Under the pieces are notes generated by a model, which was not told where the DNA came from, did not search any database, and was given only the letters and a program-made list of their open reading frames with translations. From CAYVBJ01 sp964415185 (GTDB lineage: Bacteria > Bacteroidota > Rhodothermia > Balneolales > Balneolaceae): a stretch of DNA of 13,748 bases. Every line of letters begins with the position of its first letter. The first letter of the stretch is position 1. Shown piece after piece: positions 1 through 7,542 of this stretch. The stretch lies in NCBI GenBank assembly GCA_964415185.1, contig CAYPZI010000072.1, positions 1 through 13,748 of the forward strand, read 5' to 3'. The translations under genes and the position numbers were made by a program.

Positions 1-15
1 CACGGCACTTGTTCA

Positions 16-106
16 ACCCCATTCGGGGTAGCTCCATCGGGTTTGATTTCATGTACCCCGACATGCGTGTCGGGGCTAATCATATTTTACCCCGATTACC
101 GGGGTA
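16..106. repeat. Cluster of three CCCC/GGGG hairpins
   Basis: Three short inverted repeats follow one another. The first is 16-29 (ACCCC, loop ATTC, GGGGT). The second is 56-75 (CCCCGACA, loop TGCG, TGTCGGGG, an 8-bp stem). The third is 88-106 (TACCCCG, loop ATTAC, CGGGGTA, a 7-bp stem). All share the C4/G4 core, and TA or TAG sits next to several of the stems. No convincing gene runs through them. Such clusters can be REP-like repeats or the flank of an IS200/IS605-type element, but no transposase is visible here, so the origin is inferred. The upstream gene, if any, lies outside the window. Confidence 0.5.
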
Positions 107-112
107 GTTTTT
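88..112 (+). terminator. Possible plus-strand intrinsic terminator
   Basis: The third hairpin (88-94 paired with 100-106, loop ATTAC) is followed at once by GTTTTT at 107-112, the layout of a Rho-independent terminator reading rightwards. It would end a transcript entering from the left edge. On the other strand there is only a short T-run, so it fits the minus strand less well. It could equally be one more member of the hairpin cluster with a chance T-run. Confidence 0.4.
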
Positions 113-239
113 GTAAAACTTTGAGAATCAATTTCACTTCGTGCCTGCACATTGAAATGTTTAGCGGACAGGTGTCGGCAAAAAATGCTTCTTACTTTGC
201 ATTCATCTGCAGCCAGCACCTCAAATTAAAATTGTGCCA

Positions 240-857
240 TCAACTCTCAACCGTCGATTTTAACAAGTGTTTAAAATCTTCCTTGAATTTCTTGATTTTT
301 GGAGCAATTACCACCTGGCAATATCCGGCATTCGAATTATTTTCGTAATAGTCCTGGTGATAATTTTCGGCCGTATAGTAATTTTTCAGGGGTGATATCT
401 CCGTAACAATCGGATCATCCCAAAGGCCCGACTCATCGGTTTTTTTAAGCGATTCTTCCGCAATTCTTTTTTGCTCATCGTTATGATAGAAGATAGCCGA
501 GCGGTATTGGGTTCCGATATCCGCACCCTGACGGTTCAGGGTTGTGGGATTGTGTGTATGCCAGAACACTTCAAGCAGTTCTTCGTACGAAATTACTTCG
601 GGATCATAAGTAATCCGGGCAACTTCGGCATGCCCCGTTTTACCTGTAATCACTTCCCGGTACGAAGGGTTTTCAACATGTCCGCCCGAAAAACCGGCTT
701 CCGCTTTTTCGATTCCCTTTACTCGTTCGTAAATGGCCTCGGTGCACCAGAAACAACCGGCTCCGAATGTAGCCTGTTCATACTGTTTATTCTTTTCAGG
801 ATCGTTTGATTGGCTCATAAATGATAATATTAGGGTAAAAAGGATCAGAAATTTCAT
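240..857 (-). CDS. msrA: Peptide methionine sulfoxide reductase MsrA, probably exported
   Basis: Reduces the S-epimer of methionine sulfoxide in proteins back to methionine, repairing oxidative damage. The family signature GCFWCTE lies at residues 34-40, with the catalytic Cys35 and a second Cys at 38. GHAEV (75-79) and HNPTTLNRQGADIGTQYRS (102-120) are typical substrate-pocket segments. Cys180 near the C-terminus (GYCQVVIAPK) is a likely resolving cysteine. The first 15 or so residues are hydrophobic (KFLILFTLILSF) and precede the normal MsrA start, so the protein is probably exported or membrane-anchored; there is no lipobox cysteine. The ATG at 857 is the natural start and lacks a strong ribosome site. 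The gene lies downstream of the zinc alcohol dehydrogenase on the same strand. A paired-palindrome element begins 35 bases upstream and may affect its expression (inference). No MsrB domain is fused. Confidence 0.96.
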   Translation of the reverse strand: MKFLILFTLILSFMSQSNDPEKNKQYEQATFGAGCFWCTEAIYERVKGIEKAEAGFSGGHVENPSYREVITGKTGHAEVARITYDPEVISYEELLEVFWHTHNPTTLNRQGADIGTQYRSAIFYHNDEQKRIAEESLKKTDESGLWDDPIVTEISPLKNYYTAENYHQDYYENNSNAGYCQVVIAPKIKKFKEDFKHLLKSTVES

Positions 858-891
858 GATTAATTAACCGTTAGATTTTAAAATCAGATTT

Positions 892-958
892 AGTCATCGG
901 ATGACTGGCAATTTAAATTTATATAACAGACTGTAAACTGACGAGTCATCCGATGACT
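892..958. repeat. Paired-palindrome element, copy 1
   Basis: The left arm at 892-906 (AGTCATCGGATGACT) and right arm at 944-958 (AGTCATCCGATGACT) are exact reverse complements over 15 bp. Each arm is also a palindrome of two 7-base halves around one central base. The interior is 37 bases, AT-rich, and unlike that of copies 2 and 3. The arm centres are 52 bp apart. It sits 35 bases upstream of msrA and just past the end of the alcohol dehydrogenase gene. Transcribed, it could form a 15-bp stem with a 37-base loop; as DNA, it offers two identical dyad sites. Confidence 0.9.
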
Positions 959-979
959 CTTCAGGTTAAGGTCACACTG

Positions 980-1984
980 CTACATAGTCAATACGACGCG
1001 AAATCTTGCTTTATTGTTGATCATCCGCTCATAAGCTTCGTTTGCCTGTTCAAGCGGATAGGTTTCGATCATTGTTTTCGTATTAGCCAGTGCACTGAAT
1101 TGGAGGGTGTCTTCAGAGTCTTTGGCCGTACCGCTTGGCCATCCCGACACTTTTTTCCTGCCCATAATCAATGTAAGCGGTGAAACTTCAACCGGCTCAC
1201 CCGAGGCGGCGACAATCAGAAGATTGCCATCCCTGCCGAGCCCTCCGGCCAGATCAGAGATCGCCTTGCTGTTCGGCGCAGTTGCCAGGATAACCTTTGC
1301 TCCCCCGAGCTTTTGGAGCTCCTCTGCCGGATTCTGTTTGCCTGCATTTATAAAAACATGGGCACCCAGCTCACCCGCCAGTTTTTTCTTGTCATCACTG
1401 CCTGAAATGGCAACGGTTTTGAATCCCATTTTTGCAGCATACTGTATGGCAAGATGTCCCAGGCCGCCAATACCTTGTACAGCTACCACCTCACCGGGGC
1501 CGGCTCCGGAATTCCGAAGTGCATTAAATGTTGTAATGCCTGCGCACAATAAGGGCGCTGCTTCTTCGGATGAGAGTTCATCAGGTATGGAAGCGATGGC
1601 TTCAGCCGGGGCTGTCAGGTATTCGGCATAACCCCCGTCATAACTGATGCCACAAATCCGGCCGTTTTCGCAATTGATAAAATCACCTCTCCGGCAGGGC
1701 TCACAATTAAAACAGTGTCCGCCATGCCACCCTACCCCGACTCTCTGTCCCCTTTCCCATTGGGTTACTTTAGATCCCGGTTTTTCAACAATGCCAACAA
1801 CTTCGTGGCCGGGAACCCTCGGATACTCGATGCCCGGAAACAGGCCTTCTTTAACAAATGCATCGCTGTGACAAATCCCACATGCTTCAACTTTGATCAG
1901 AACTTCATTTTCGGCAGGATCGGGAACCGGAATGTCAACGATTTCAAAATTACTTCCGGCTGCTTTAACTTGAGCTGTTTTCAT
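980..1984 (-). CDS. Zinc-dependent alcohol dehydrogenase (MDR family)
   Basis: A 334-aa medium-chain dehydrogenase that oxidises an alcohol or reduces an aldehyde with a nicotinamide cofactor in the cytoplasm. Compared with yeast-type enzymes, the catalytic zinc ligands are Cys38 (GICHSD), His60 (GHE) and Cys147 (LLCAGIT). The structural zinc is held by Cys91, Cys94, Cys97 and Cys105. The nucleotide-binding loop is GIGGLG at 171-176. The strand after it ends VAISGSDDKK, without the plain Asp expected of strictly NAD-dependent enzymes, so NADP use is possible (inference). Length and domain order are normal. The start is an ATG at 1984. It lies between the MFS gene and msrA on the same strand, with 122 bases and a palindrome element before msrA, so co-transcription with msrA is not certain. 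The substrate cannot be read from the sequence. Confidence 0.93.
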   Translation of the reverse strand: MKTAQVKAAGSNFEIVDIPVPDPAENEVLIKVEACGICHSDAFVKEGLFPGIEYPRVPGHEVVGIVEKPGSKVTQWERGQRVGVGWHGGHCFNCEPCRRGDFINCENGRICGISYDGGYAEYLTAPAEAIASIPDELSSEEAAPLLCAGITTFNALRNSGAGPGEVVAVQGIGGLGHLAIQYAAKMGFKTVAISGSDDKKKLAGELGAHVFINAGKQNPAEELQKLGGAKVILATAPNSKAISDLAGGLGRDGNLLIVAASGEPVEVSPLTLIMGRKKVSGWPSGTAKDSEDTLQFSALANTKTMIETYPLEQANEAYERMINNKARFRVVLTM

Positions 1985-2053
1985 ATATATAGATTTTTTT
2001 TTGACAGGTTAAACTTTACTCATTTTATCTAAAAAACCCGTCACAAAAAAATT

Positions 2054-3259
2054 TCATTCCTTTTCGGAAAAAACCCTGAAAGCCAGGATCATAGCTACAA
2101 AACTAAATGCAGCAGCAGATAAAAAGATATATTTGATATCGAAGTGATTATCCAGCGCCCAGCCGGTTAAAAACGGGCTCATTGCTGTACTCAGAACCAT
2201 CAGTGATGAAAAAAGGCTTCGAACCGTACCAATCATTTTTGTTCCATACACTTCAGCCCATAATGCCGATTTGATGGTTCCGCCTGCACCCATAGTTGCA
2301 CCAAACAGAAACATATAGGAAAAAGCCGTCCAGTTTGCAGATGATATAACCGCTGTAACGAGCCCGGCTATCATAGGCAACAGGTAATATGGAAACAGCT
2401 TTTTGGCTGAAAACCTGTCGACAAGCGGGCCGGTGACCAAAGAAAACAGAATACGTGTAATGGCAAAAGCAATAAAAGCCGAAGCAATCAGTGCGGCTGT
2501 CCATCCCAGTTCTTCGGCAACTGTGACCTGGTACAGAAACAGGCCGGTGATCCAGAATGGCGGACTTAAAACCGCAGGCAGAAAATAAAAAAACCTGGGA
2601 TCACTGATGATCTCACGGTAATTTTCAATGGAGGAACCTGAGAGGGCTGCCTCATTGCTTTCCGCTTCTGTATCTGAAGGAGATTTTCGGCCGGCAAGAT
2701 AATATAGAACCGGAATCAGAATACCGGTAATGACCAGGGCGATAAGGGCCCACGTGGTGCGCCAGTGTAAAACGGCAAGAAGCCCGGTAATCACAACCGG
2801 CAGCGCTGCTTCACCAATCGGGTAGCCGAGGCTTGAAATGCTCAGGGCCTTGCCTCTTTCACTGTCGTAATAACGTGCCATGGTTGTCTGTGCCGTATGA
2901 CCGCTCAGTCCCTGTCCGGCAAGCCGCAGCAGCAACAAACCGATAAACAAAACACCCGCGTTCCATGAAACCGACATCACAAAAGCAGCCAGAGCAAGGC
3001 CGGCAGCGACGGCCATACTATACCATCGGAGCGGCAGGCGGTCTATCCACTGACCGAGCCAGGGAAGGGCAACGGCACTGATCAGCGTTGCAGCCGAATA
3101 GAGCGACCCAAATGCGGCATTGCTCAAATCAAAAGAAGAAAGAAAAAAAGGTACAAACAGCGAAATCAGAAATGTCTGTCCGAAGCTTGAAAAAAATGTG
3201 AGCGAGAGGCCGAATGACAACAATTTCCTCTCTTTCAGCGCAAATACGAGGTAACTCAT
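2054..3259 (-). CDS. MFS transporter, 12 predicted membrane helices
   Basis: A 401-aa inner-membrane secondary transporter of the major facilitator superfamily. Both halves carry the cytoplasmic motif A between helices 2-3 and 8-9: GQWIDRLPLRW at 69-79 and GPLVDRFSAKK at 277-287. The region around 112-152 (RLAGQG, then ERGKALSISSLGYPIGEA) matches the helix 4-5 pattern of the superfamily. A polar central loop at about 190-218 separates the two six-helix bundles. The C-terminus is short and charged (FSEKE). The ATG at 3259 opens into a short amphipathic leader and helix 1. The ADH gene follows 69 bases downstream on the same strand. The overall pattern recalls monocarboxylate or oxalate/formate-type carriers, but the substrate is unknown. 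Confidence 0.9.
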   Translation of the reverse strand: MSYLVFALKERKLLSFGLSLTFFSSFGQTFLISLFVPFFLSSFDLSNAAFGSLYSAATLISAVALPWLGQWIDRLPLRWYSMAVAAGLALAAFVMSVSWNAGVLFIGLLLLRLAGQGLSGHTAQTTMARYYDSERGKALSISSLGYPIGEAALPVVITGLLAVLHWRTTWALIALVITGILIPVLYYLAGRKSPSDTEAESNEAALSGSSIENYREIISDPRFFYFLPAVLSPPFWITGLFLYQVTVAEELGWTAALIASAFIAFAITRILFSLVTGPLVDRFSAKKLFPYYLLPMIAGLVTAVISSANWTAFSYMFLFGATMGAGGTIKSALWAEVYGTKMIGTVRSLFSSLMVLSTAMSPFLTGWALDNHFDIKYIFLSAAAFSFVAMILAFRVFSEKE

Positions 3260-3385
3260 TTAATACAGGTAAATTTCTTTATCATGTTGAAGTTATTCAA
3301 CAGTTGAAAATACGGAGCTATCCGGAAAAACTGAAAAAATACAAGGATTTATACGTTGATAATACCGGAAGCGGTTTTAATTTTC

Positions 3386-4093
3386 TTAATCAGACAACTC
3401 CTTTGATTTTTCCAGAAGTTGATGGATTTCCGAAACAAGCTGATGCCTGCTGCCGTTCAGATCAAATATCTCCTGTGCAGATATTTCCTCAACTTCATAA
3501 AATCTCCGGTTCGATTTGCTGTCAACTTCAACCAGTGTGCCGTCAAGACTTACCCCTGCAAACACCCCTTTTGTTTTGGAGTAGGAATAGACGGCCGAAT
3601 CAAAAGTAAAATTTGTGGCTGCCGAAGATTGTCGTCCCACCGGGCCGGCTGCAACGGATATATCGCCGCCAAGTGTAAAATCGGTTTTGCCGATTTCCCT
3701 GAGAGATTCCGCATCCCTGAAAACAAGGATCAAATCAATTTTCTGCACTCCGAGCTGCAGGCCGAAGCTTCCCCCCGTCAATGTAACAAATGCGGGCTGA
3801 CTCCATTGCCCATTTTCATCCTGAATCATTGCAATACCTTTGCCACGGCGTCCCCCTATCACAAAACCGGCTTTGTACATATTGGGAACAATCATAACAC
3901 CGCCCGCTTTTTTCATCATAGCCGGTGGAATACCCTTCTCAGATATTTCCAGTATTTCCTGGAAAATTCCTTTCGAATCTTCAAGTTTTTCAAGGGTGTC
4001 TTTGTCCTGCGCAACAAGTGCATCAAACCCGGAAATCCAAATGCAAATCAGGACAATAAATAGCAAATTAGTTTTGTTTTGTAAATGAAGCAT
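3386..4093 (-). CDS. Exported SYLF (Ysc84/DUF500) domain lipid-binding protein
   Basis: SYLF-domain proteins bind phospholipid; bacterial members are usually exported, and their role is poorly known. The chosen start is the ATG at 4093 (235 aa), giving a clean signal peptide (hydrophobic core about 9-23, ending ALVAQ near 29). A TTG nine codons upstream would put charged residues before it and lies right next to a candidate -7 box at 4123-4130, so it is unlikely. Residues 31-55 form the N-terminal helix. Family hallmarks follow: IPPAMMKKAGGVMIVPN (55-71), GFVIGGRRGKGI (77-88), FVTLTGGSFGLQLG (102-115) and YSYSKTKGVFAGVSLDG (169-185). Length is normal. It is divergent from the DsrE-like gene, with palindrome element copy 2 in the shared region. 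Confidence 0.9.
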   Translation of the reverse strand: MLHLQNKTNLLFIVLICIWISGFDALVAQDKDTLEKLEDSKGIFQEILEISEKGIPPAMMKKAGGVMIVPNMYKAGFVIGGRRGKGIAMIQDENGQWSQPAFVTLTGGSFGLQLGVQKIDLILVFRDAESLREIGKTDFTLGGDISVAAGPVGRQSSAATNFTFDSAVYSYSKTKGVFAGVSLDGTLVEVDSKSNRRFYEVEEISAQEIFDLNGSRHQLVSEIHQLLEKSKELSD

Positions 4094-4122
4094 AAATAAA
4101 TGATAACTTTTATTGATCAATA

Positions 4123-4130
4123 CAAATGTA
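4123..4130 (-). promoter_or_regulatory. Candidate -7 box for the SYLF gene
   Basis: Read on the minus strand this is TACATTTG, an exact match to the Bacteroidota -7 consensus TAnnTTTG, 29 bases before the ATG at 4093. No clear TTG -33 box lies about 20 bases upstream (only TTA). If real, the transcript starts near 4116, which excludes the upstream TTG start. Confidence 0.4.
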
Positions 4131-4195
4131 TCTGTTTTGACTGATTTAATCTAACTGACATTTCATTGTATTGATTGTGACATAAATTTAACCAC

Positions 4196-4260
4196 ACTCA
4201 TCGGATGACTGAGGGTGAGATTATTCAAAAAACATTGTCATACCAAGTCATCCGATGAAT
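4196..4260. repeat. Paired-palindrome element, copy 2
   Basis: The left arm (core 4198-4210, TCATCGGATGACT) and right arm (core 4246-4258, AGTCATCCGATGA) are exact reverse complements over 13 bp, with arm centres 50 bp apart. The outermost bases have drifted from copies 1 and 3. The interior starts CTGAGGGTGAGATTA, nearly identical to copy 3. It lies between the divergent SYLF and DsrE-like genes, ending about 35 bases before the DsrE-like ATG at 4295 and about 100 bases from the SYLF start. Confidence 0.9.
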
Positions 4261-4294
4261 GGGTTTTTAATTTCTAATCAAAAATCAAAACAAG

Positions 4295-4651
4295 ATGAAC
4301 AAAGTAGCCATAATAATTCTCGCAGAGAAGGGGTCGCACGAAGCCATGGGACGCGTAGCAAATGCACTCGAATTTGCCAAAGAGATGAAAGATCACGATG
4401 ATGACGTAAGAATCATTTTTGATGGTGCAGGAGTTACGTTTATACCGGAACTCACGAATGAAGAGAGTAAAATGAATCCTCTCTTCAAAGCTGTTGAGGA
4501 CAAGATTGTCGGAGCATGTAAATATTGCAGCAAGGCTTTTGGTGTAATAAATGAAGTAAGAAAAACCGATGTAGATCTTATTGCCGAATATGATGACCAC
4601 CCAAGCCTGAGAAAGCAGGTGAATGAAGGATACCAGATTGCAACTTTTTAA
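4295..4651 (+). CDS. DsrE-like family protein
   Basis: A 118-aa protein of the DsrE/DsrF-like fold, small cytoplasmic proteins often linked to sulfur transfer or redox partners. The N-terminus MNKVAIIILAEKGSHEAMGR followed by a helix and VRIIFDGAGV (38-47) is the usual first two strands and helix of the family. Two cysteines, Cys75 and Cys78 (ACKYC), sit in the position range where sulfur-carrying members have a reactive cysteine, so thiol or persulfide chemistry is possible (inference, not shown). The remainder (AFGVINEVRK, then LIAEYDDHPSLRKQVNEGYQ) is the typical C-terminal helix and tail. No dsr or tus genes are nearby, so it stands alone. The stop codon shares TTAA with the htrA stop on the other strand. 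Confidence 0.85.
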   Translation: MNKVAIIILAEKGSHEAMGRVANALEFAKEMKDHDDDVRIIFDGAGVTFIPELTNEESKMNPLFKAVEDKIVGACKYCSKAFGVINEVRKTDVDLIAEYDDHPSLRKQVNEGYQIATF

Positions 4652-6057
4652 TCGATGATATGGTGAGACAGATAATAGAGGATGGGTCCGCGCTGAACAT
4701 GCATCACAATCGTATCACCGGCCTGGTATTTATCAATTTCATTGTAAAATTCATCAAATGAAAAAATCTCTTTTTCATTCAGAGAATAGATGATATCGCC
4801 CGGCTGAAAAGGGTCGCCCATCACATTCGACTTTCCATTTGATGCGGCAACAAGAACACCGCCTCTCTTTCTGAGGGGCGGCAACATCTTGCGTATATCG
4901 GGTGTTAAGCCAATGGCAAGTATTCCGAGTTTTGGCACAAAATTCTTCTCGGGGTCTACCAAATTCAGCAGTTGGGTCTGGCGGTCGCTCCGTTCTTCAA
5001 CCTTCACACTTCTTTTCATCACTTCACCATTCCTGATAATCTCCAATTCAACAGTTGAATCGATGGGCTTTCCATAAATATTGACATTAAGCTGCCTGGC
5101 ATTTTCAATGGATTTCCCATCCAGCTCTAAAACGATGTCTCCGGGCTGCAAACCTGCAAAATCAGCCGGGCCACCCGGGGCAACATCGCCAAGTATTACT
5201 CTGTGATGTGAGGGTAGCTTAAGGACTTTAGCAAGATTGTTGCTTACAGTCTGTGCGTTGATGCCGATAATGCCCCGCTTTACTCTCCCGTTTTCCCTGA
5301 TTTGTTCGTAAATACTTTTTACGATATGGCTCGGGGCAGCAAATCCAAGGCCTTCACTCCCTCCCGATTGAGAGAGATTAAGCGTATTGATACCAACTAT
5401 TTTACCATTTTCATTAACCAGGGGCCCTCCGCTGTTTCCGGGATTAATGGTCGCATCCGTCTGGATATAGATCATGGGATCTTCATCACGAAGCTGCCGC
5501 GCCGTGGCACTTACAATACCCATACTAACTGAATTCTCAAGGCCCAACGGACTACCGAAAGCCAATACGATATCGCCGGCTTTTAACTCTTCCGAATCAC
5601 CAAATTCCATTGCTTTATATCCGGTTCCCTCTATTTTGAGAACGGCAATATCCGTTTCTGCATCCATACCGACAACGTTTGCTTCAAGGATGTCTCCCTG
5701 GGGCCTGACGATAGACTGATTTGTGATATCAGGATCGGTGGCAGGAGGCAATAAAACCTGTACTGTTTTGGCCTGGTCAATCACGTGCCTGTTCGTAACG
5801 ATGTATCCTTCGGATGAAACGATCACCCCGGAGCCATTTTTAAGATTTCTTGTAAAAATGGCTTGACCGTCTGCCTGAAACCGGCTTGGAGAACCAAATT
5901 CATCAACCATTATCTGTACTACAGAACGGTTCACTTGTTCAACTAGGCCTCTGTATGTATCAGAGTTTTGCGCCAAATTACTTTTCCCATAAAAAGAAAA
6001 AAGTAGAAATAAGACGCTTCCAATAAAAACTCTGGTTTTCGTTGTGATTAATTTCAT
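4648..6057 (-). CDS. htrA: HtrA/DegP-type periplasmic serine protease with two PDZ domains
   Basis: Degrades or refolds damaged envelope proteins. A signal peptide (1-30, ending NLAQ) leads into a trypsin-like S1C domain with the full triad: His91 (TNRHVI), Asp136 (ETDIAVLKI) and Ser209 (INPGNSGGP). The first PDZ domain runs from about 262 to 352 (RGIIGINAQ start, GGPADFAGLQPGDIVLELDG core). A second, more diverged one covers about 375-465 (LGILAIGL, then PFQPGDIIYSLNEKEI). The length of 469 aa is normal for a two-PDZ member. The ATG at 6057 is well placed before the signal peptide. It converges on the DsrE-like gene with a 4-base stop overlap. The sugar dehydrogenase lies 109 bases upstream on the same strand, so the two could be co-transcribed, though the gap is AT-rich and could hold a promoter. 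DegP versus DegQ type cannot be decided. Confidence 0.95.
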   Translation of the reverse strand: MKLITTKTRVFIGSVLFLLFSFYGKSNLAQNSDTYRGLVEQVNRSVVQIMVDEFGSPSRFQADGQAIFTRNLKNGSGVIVSSEGYIVTNRHVIDQAKTVQVLLPPATDPDITNQSIVRPQGDILEANVVGMDAETDIAVLKIEGTGYKAMEFGDSEELKAGDIVLAFGSPLGLENSVSMGIVSATARQLRDEDPMIYIQTDATINPGNSGGPLVNENGKIVGINTLNLSQSGGSEGLGFAAPSHIVKSIYEQIRENGRVKRGIIGINAQTVSNNLAKVLKLPSHHRVILGDVAPGGPADFAGLQPGDIVLELDGKSIENARQLNVNIYGKPIDSTVELEIIRNGEVMKRSVKVEERSDRQTQLLNLVDPEKNFVPKLGILAIGLTPDIRKMLPPLRKRGGVLVAASNGKSNVMGDPFQPGDIIYSLNEKEIFSFDEFYNEIDKYQAGDTIVMHVQRGPILYYLSHHIID

Positions 6058-6166
6058 TCGTATTTTAAATATCCCTTTTCGATTATTTATTATCTAATTA
6101 AAACAAACAGATCATTTATTTTATCACAAAAGAGTCCTTTTTTTTAAACAGTAAAGTCTTCTCAAT

Positions 6167-7345
6167 TTACTCAACTGGCAGTATTCTGATAATTCCCAGG
6201 TTTTCGACACCGGCATACAGGTAACCATCCGGAGCCATCCGTATACTTCTCACTCTGCCGATATCTTTTAACAATTCTTCCTGTTTTACAAGACCGGAAC
6301 CGTCCAGGTCTATCCTATGCAGGTATTGAAAACTGAGCGAACCAACCATCAGGTCGCCTTTCCAGTTCGGGTATTTATCACCGGCCACAAAATCCATTCC
6401 AGAGGGAGCAATAGACGGATCCCAGTATAAAAACGGCTGTTCCATCCCCTCTTTTTCAGTCTCTTCTGTAATGGTTGTACCATTGTAGTTTATCCCATAG
6501 GTAATTTCCGGCCATCCGTAATTATTTCCTTTTTCGATAACATTAACCTCATCACCGCCTCTTGGCCCATGCTCATGCGCCCAGATTTCGCCTGTTTCGG
6601 GGTGCACAGCCATCCCCTGGATATTTCTGTTGCCATAAGTCCAGAATTCAGGTTTTGCATTTGCCCGGCCGGCAAAAGGGTTGTCGTCCGGCGCCGTACC
6701 ATCATCATGCAACCTGAATACACCCCCCGAATGTGTTGATAAATCCTGTGCATTATTCATTTCACCCCTGTCTCCAATCGAAAAATAGAGATAGTTTTGA
6801 TCGTCAAAAACAATTCTGCTTCCAAAATGATGACCCCTGTTTGATTGAGGAGTTGCCCTGAACAGTACTTCCTGATTTGTCAGCCGGTTGCCTTCCAGTT
6901 TTGCCCTCATAATTGCCGTTCCAGTGCCATTATCACCTTTATATGAATAGGAGAGATAAATCCAGCCATTTGCTTCATAATCAGGATGTAATTCTATATC
7001 GAGCAAGCCTCCCTGGCTTCGTGCAACAACATCGGGCGTTCCCTGAACTTTATTCTCAGAAAGTTTGCCGTTTTCAACCAAATGCAGTTCACCGCTTCTC
7101 TCGGTAATCAAGACACGCCCGTCGGGTAGAAATGCCATACCCCAGGGAACCTGAATCCCCTCAACTACCCGGTCGACCCTGATTTTATGATCATCAGTTT
7201 CAATCACATCACCAGCATTTACCGGAACAGGAAAGTAAAAATCGTCAGGAAGAGATTGCGAATGCGAGGTTTCAGGCAAAAGGTTAAATGTACTGACGAA
7301 AAGAATAAACAGGAATAAATACCGGAGCAGATTAGAATTCAACAT
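6167..7345 (-). CDS. Secreted PQQ-dependent sugar (aldose) dehydrogenase
   Basis: A 392-aa member of the soluble glucose/sorbosone dehydrogenase family, a six-bladed propeller that oxidises aldose sugars with pyrroloquinoline quinone in the periplasm; E. coli YliI is the best known relative. A signal peptide covers about 1-30 (SHSQS end). Family marks in order are VPWGMAFLPDGRVLITERSG (66-85), GGLLDIELHPDY (112-123), GHHFGSRIVF (171-180) with the probable catalytic His173, GDRG (191-194), WTYGNRNIQGMA (235-246), HEHGPRGGDEVN (257-268) and a late FVAGDKYPNWKGDLMVGSL segment. Length is typical. No PQQ synthesis genes are in the window, so cofactor supply is unknown. Gene starts with ATG at 7345, divergent from the duplicated-domain protein across a 197-base AT-rich gap. 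Confidence 0.93.
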   Translation of the reverse strand: MLNSNLLRYLFLFILFVSTFNLLPETSHSQSLPDDFYFPVPVNAGDVIETDDHKIRVDRVVEGIQVPWGMAFLPDGRVLITERSGELHLVENGKLSENKVQGTPDVVARSQGGLLDIELHPDYEANGWIYLSYSYKGDNGTGTAIMRAKLEGNRLTNQEVLFRATPQSNRGHHFGSRIVFDDQNYLYFSIGDRGEMNNAQDLSTHSGGVFRLHDDGTAPDDNPFAGRANAKPEFWTYGNRNIQGMAVHPETGEIWAHEHGPRGGDEVNVIEKGNNYGWPEITYGINYNGTTITEETEKEGMEQPFLYWDPSIAPSGMDFVAGDKYPNWKGDLMVGSLSFQYLHRIDLDGSGLVKQEELLKDIGRVRSIRMAPDGYLYAGVENLGIIRILPVE

Positions 7346-7542
7346 TTGACTTAAGATTTGGTTAAGGTTTTTTTTAGTAAGCAGTTCACGAAAAGTAAAA
7401 ATACTTAATTAATTAAAATAGTTTCATTACATGGAACGGATTTATTTTTCATGGAGTAAGAGAAAATGTATGTTAAAACTTTTAATTACCTGTTAATTTT
7501 TGTTAATTACGACTAATACTTCAACAGAAAATTGAGGATAAC

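Noticed and set aside
180..203. AATGC/GCATT inverted repeat next to an A-run as the msrA terminator
   Set aside because: The stem has only five base pairs, is AT-rich and has a 10-base loop; too weak to call.
43..348. Open frame of 101 codons on the plus strand
   Set aside because: It has no ATG start, runs through the hairpin cluster and then lies antisense to the end of msrA; its product resembles no protein.
4094..4120. TTG start nine codons upstream for the SYLF gene
   Set aside because: It would spoil the signal peptide and lies almost at the predicted transcript start; the ATG at 4093 fits better.
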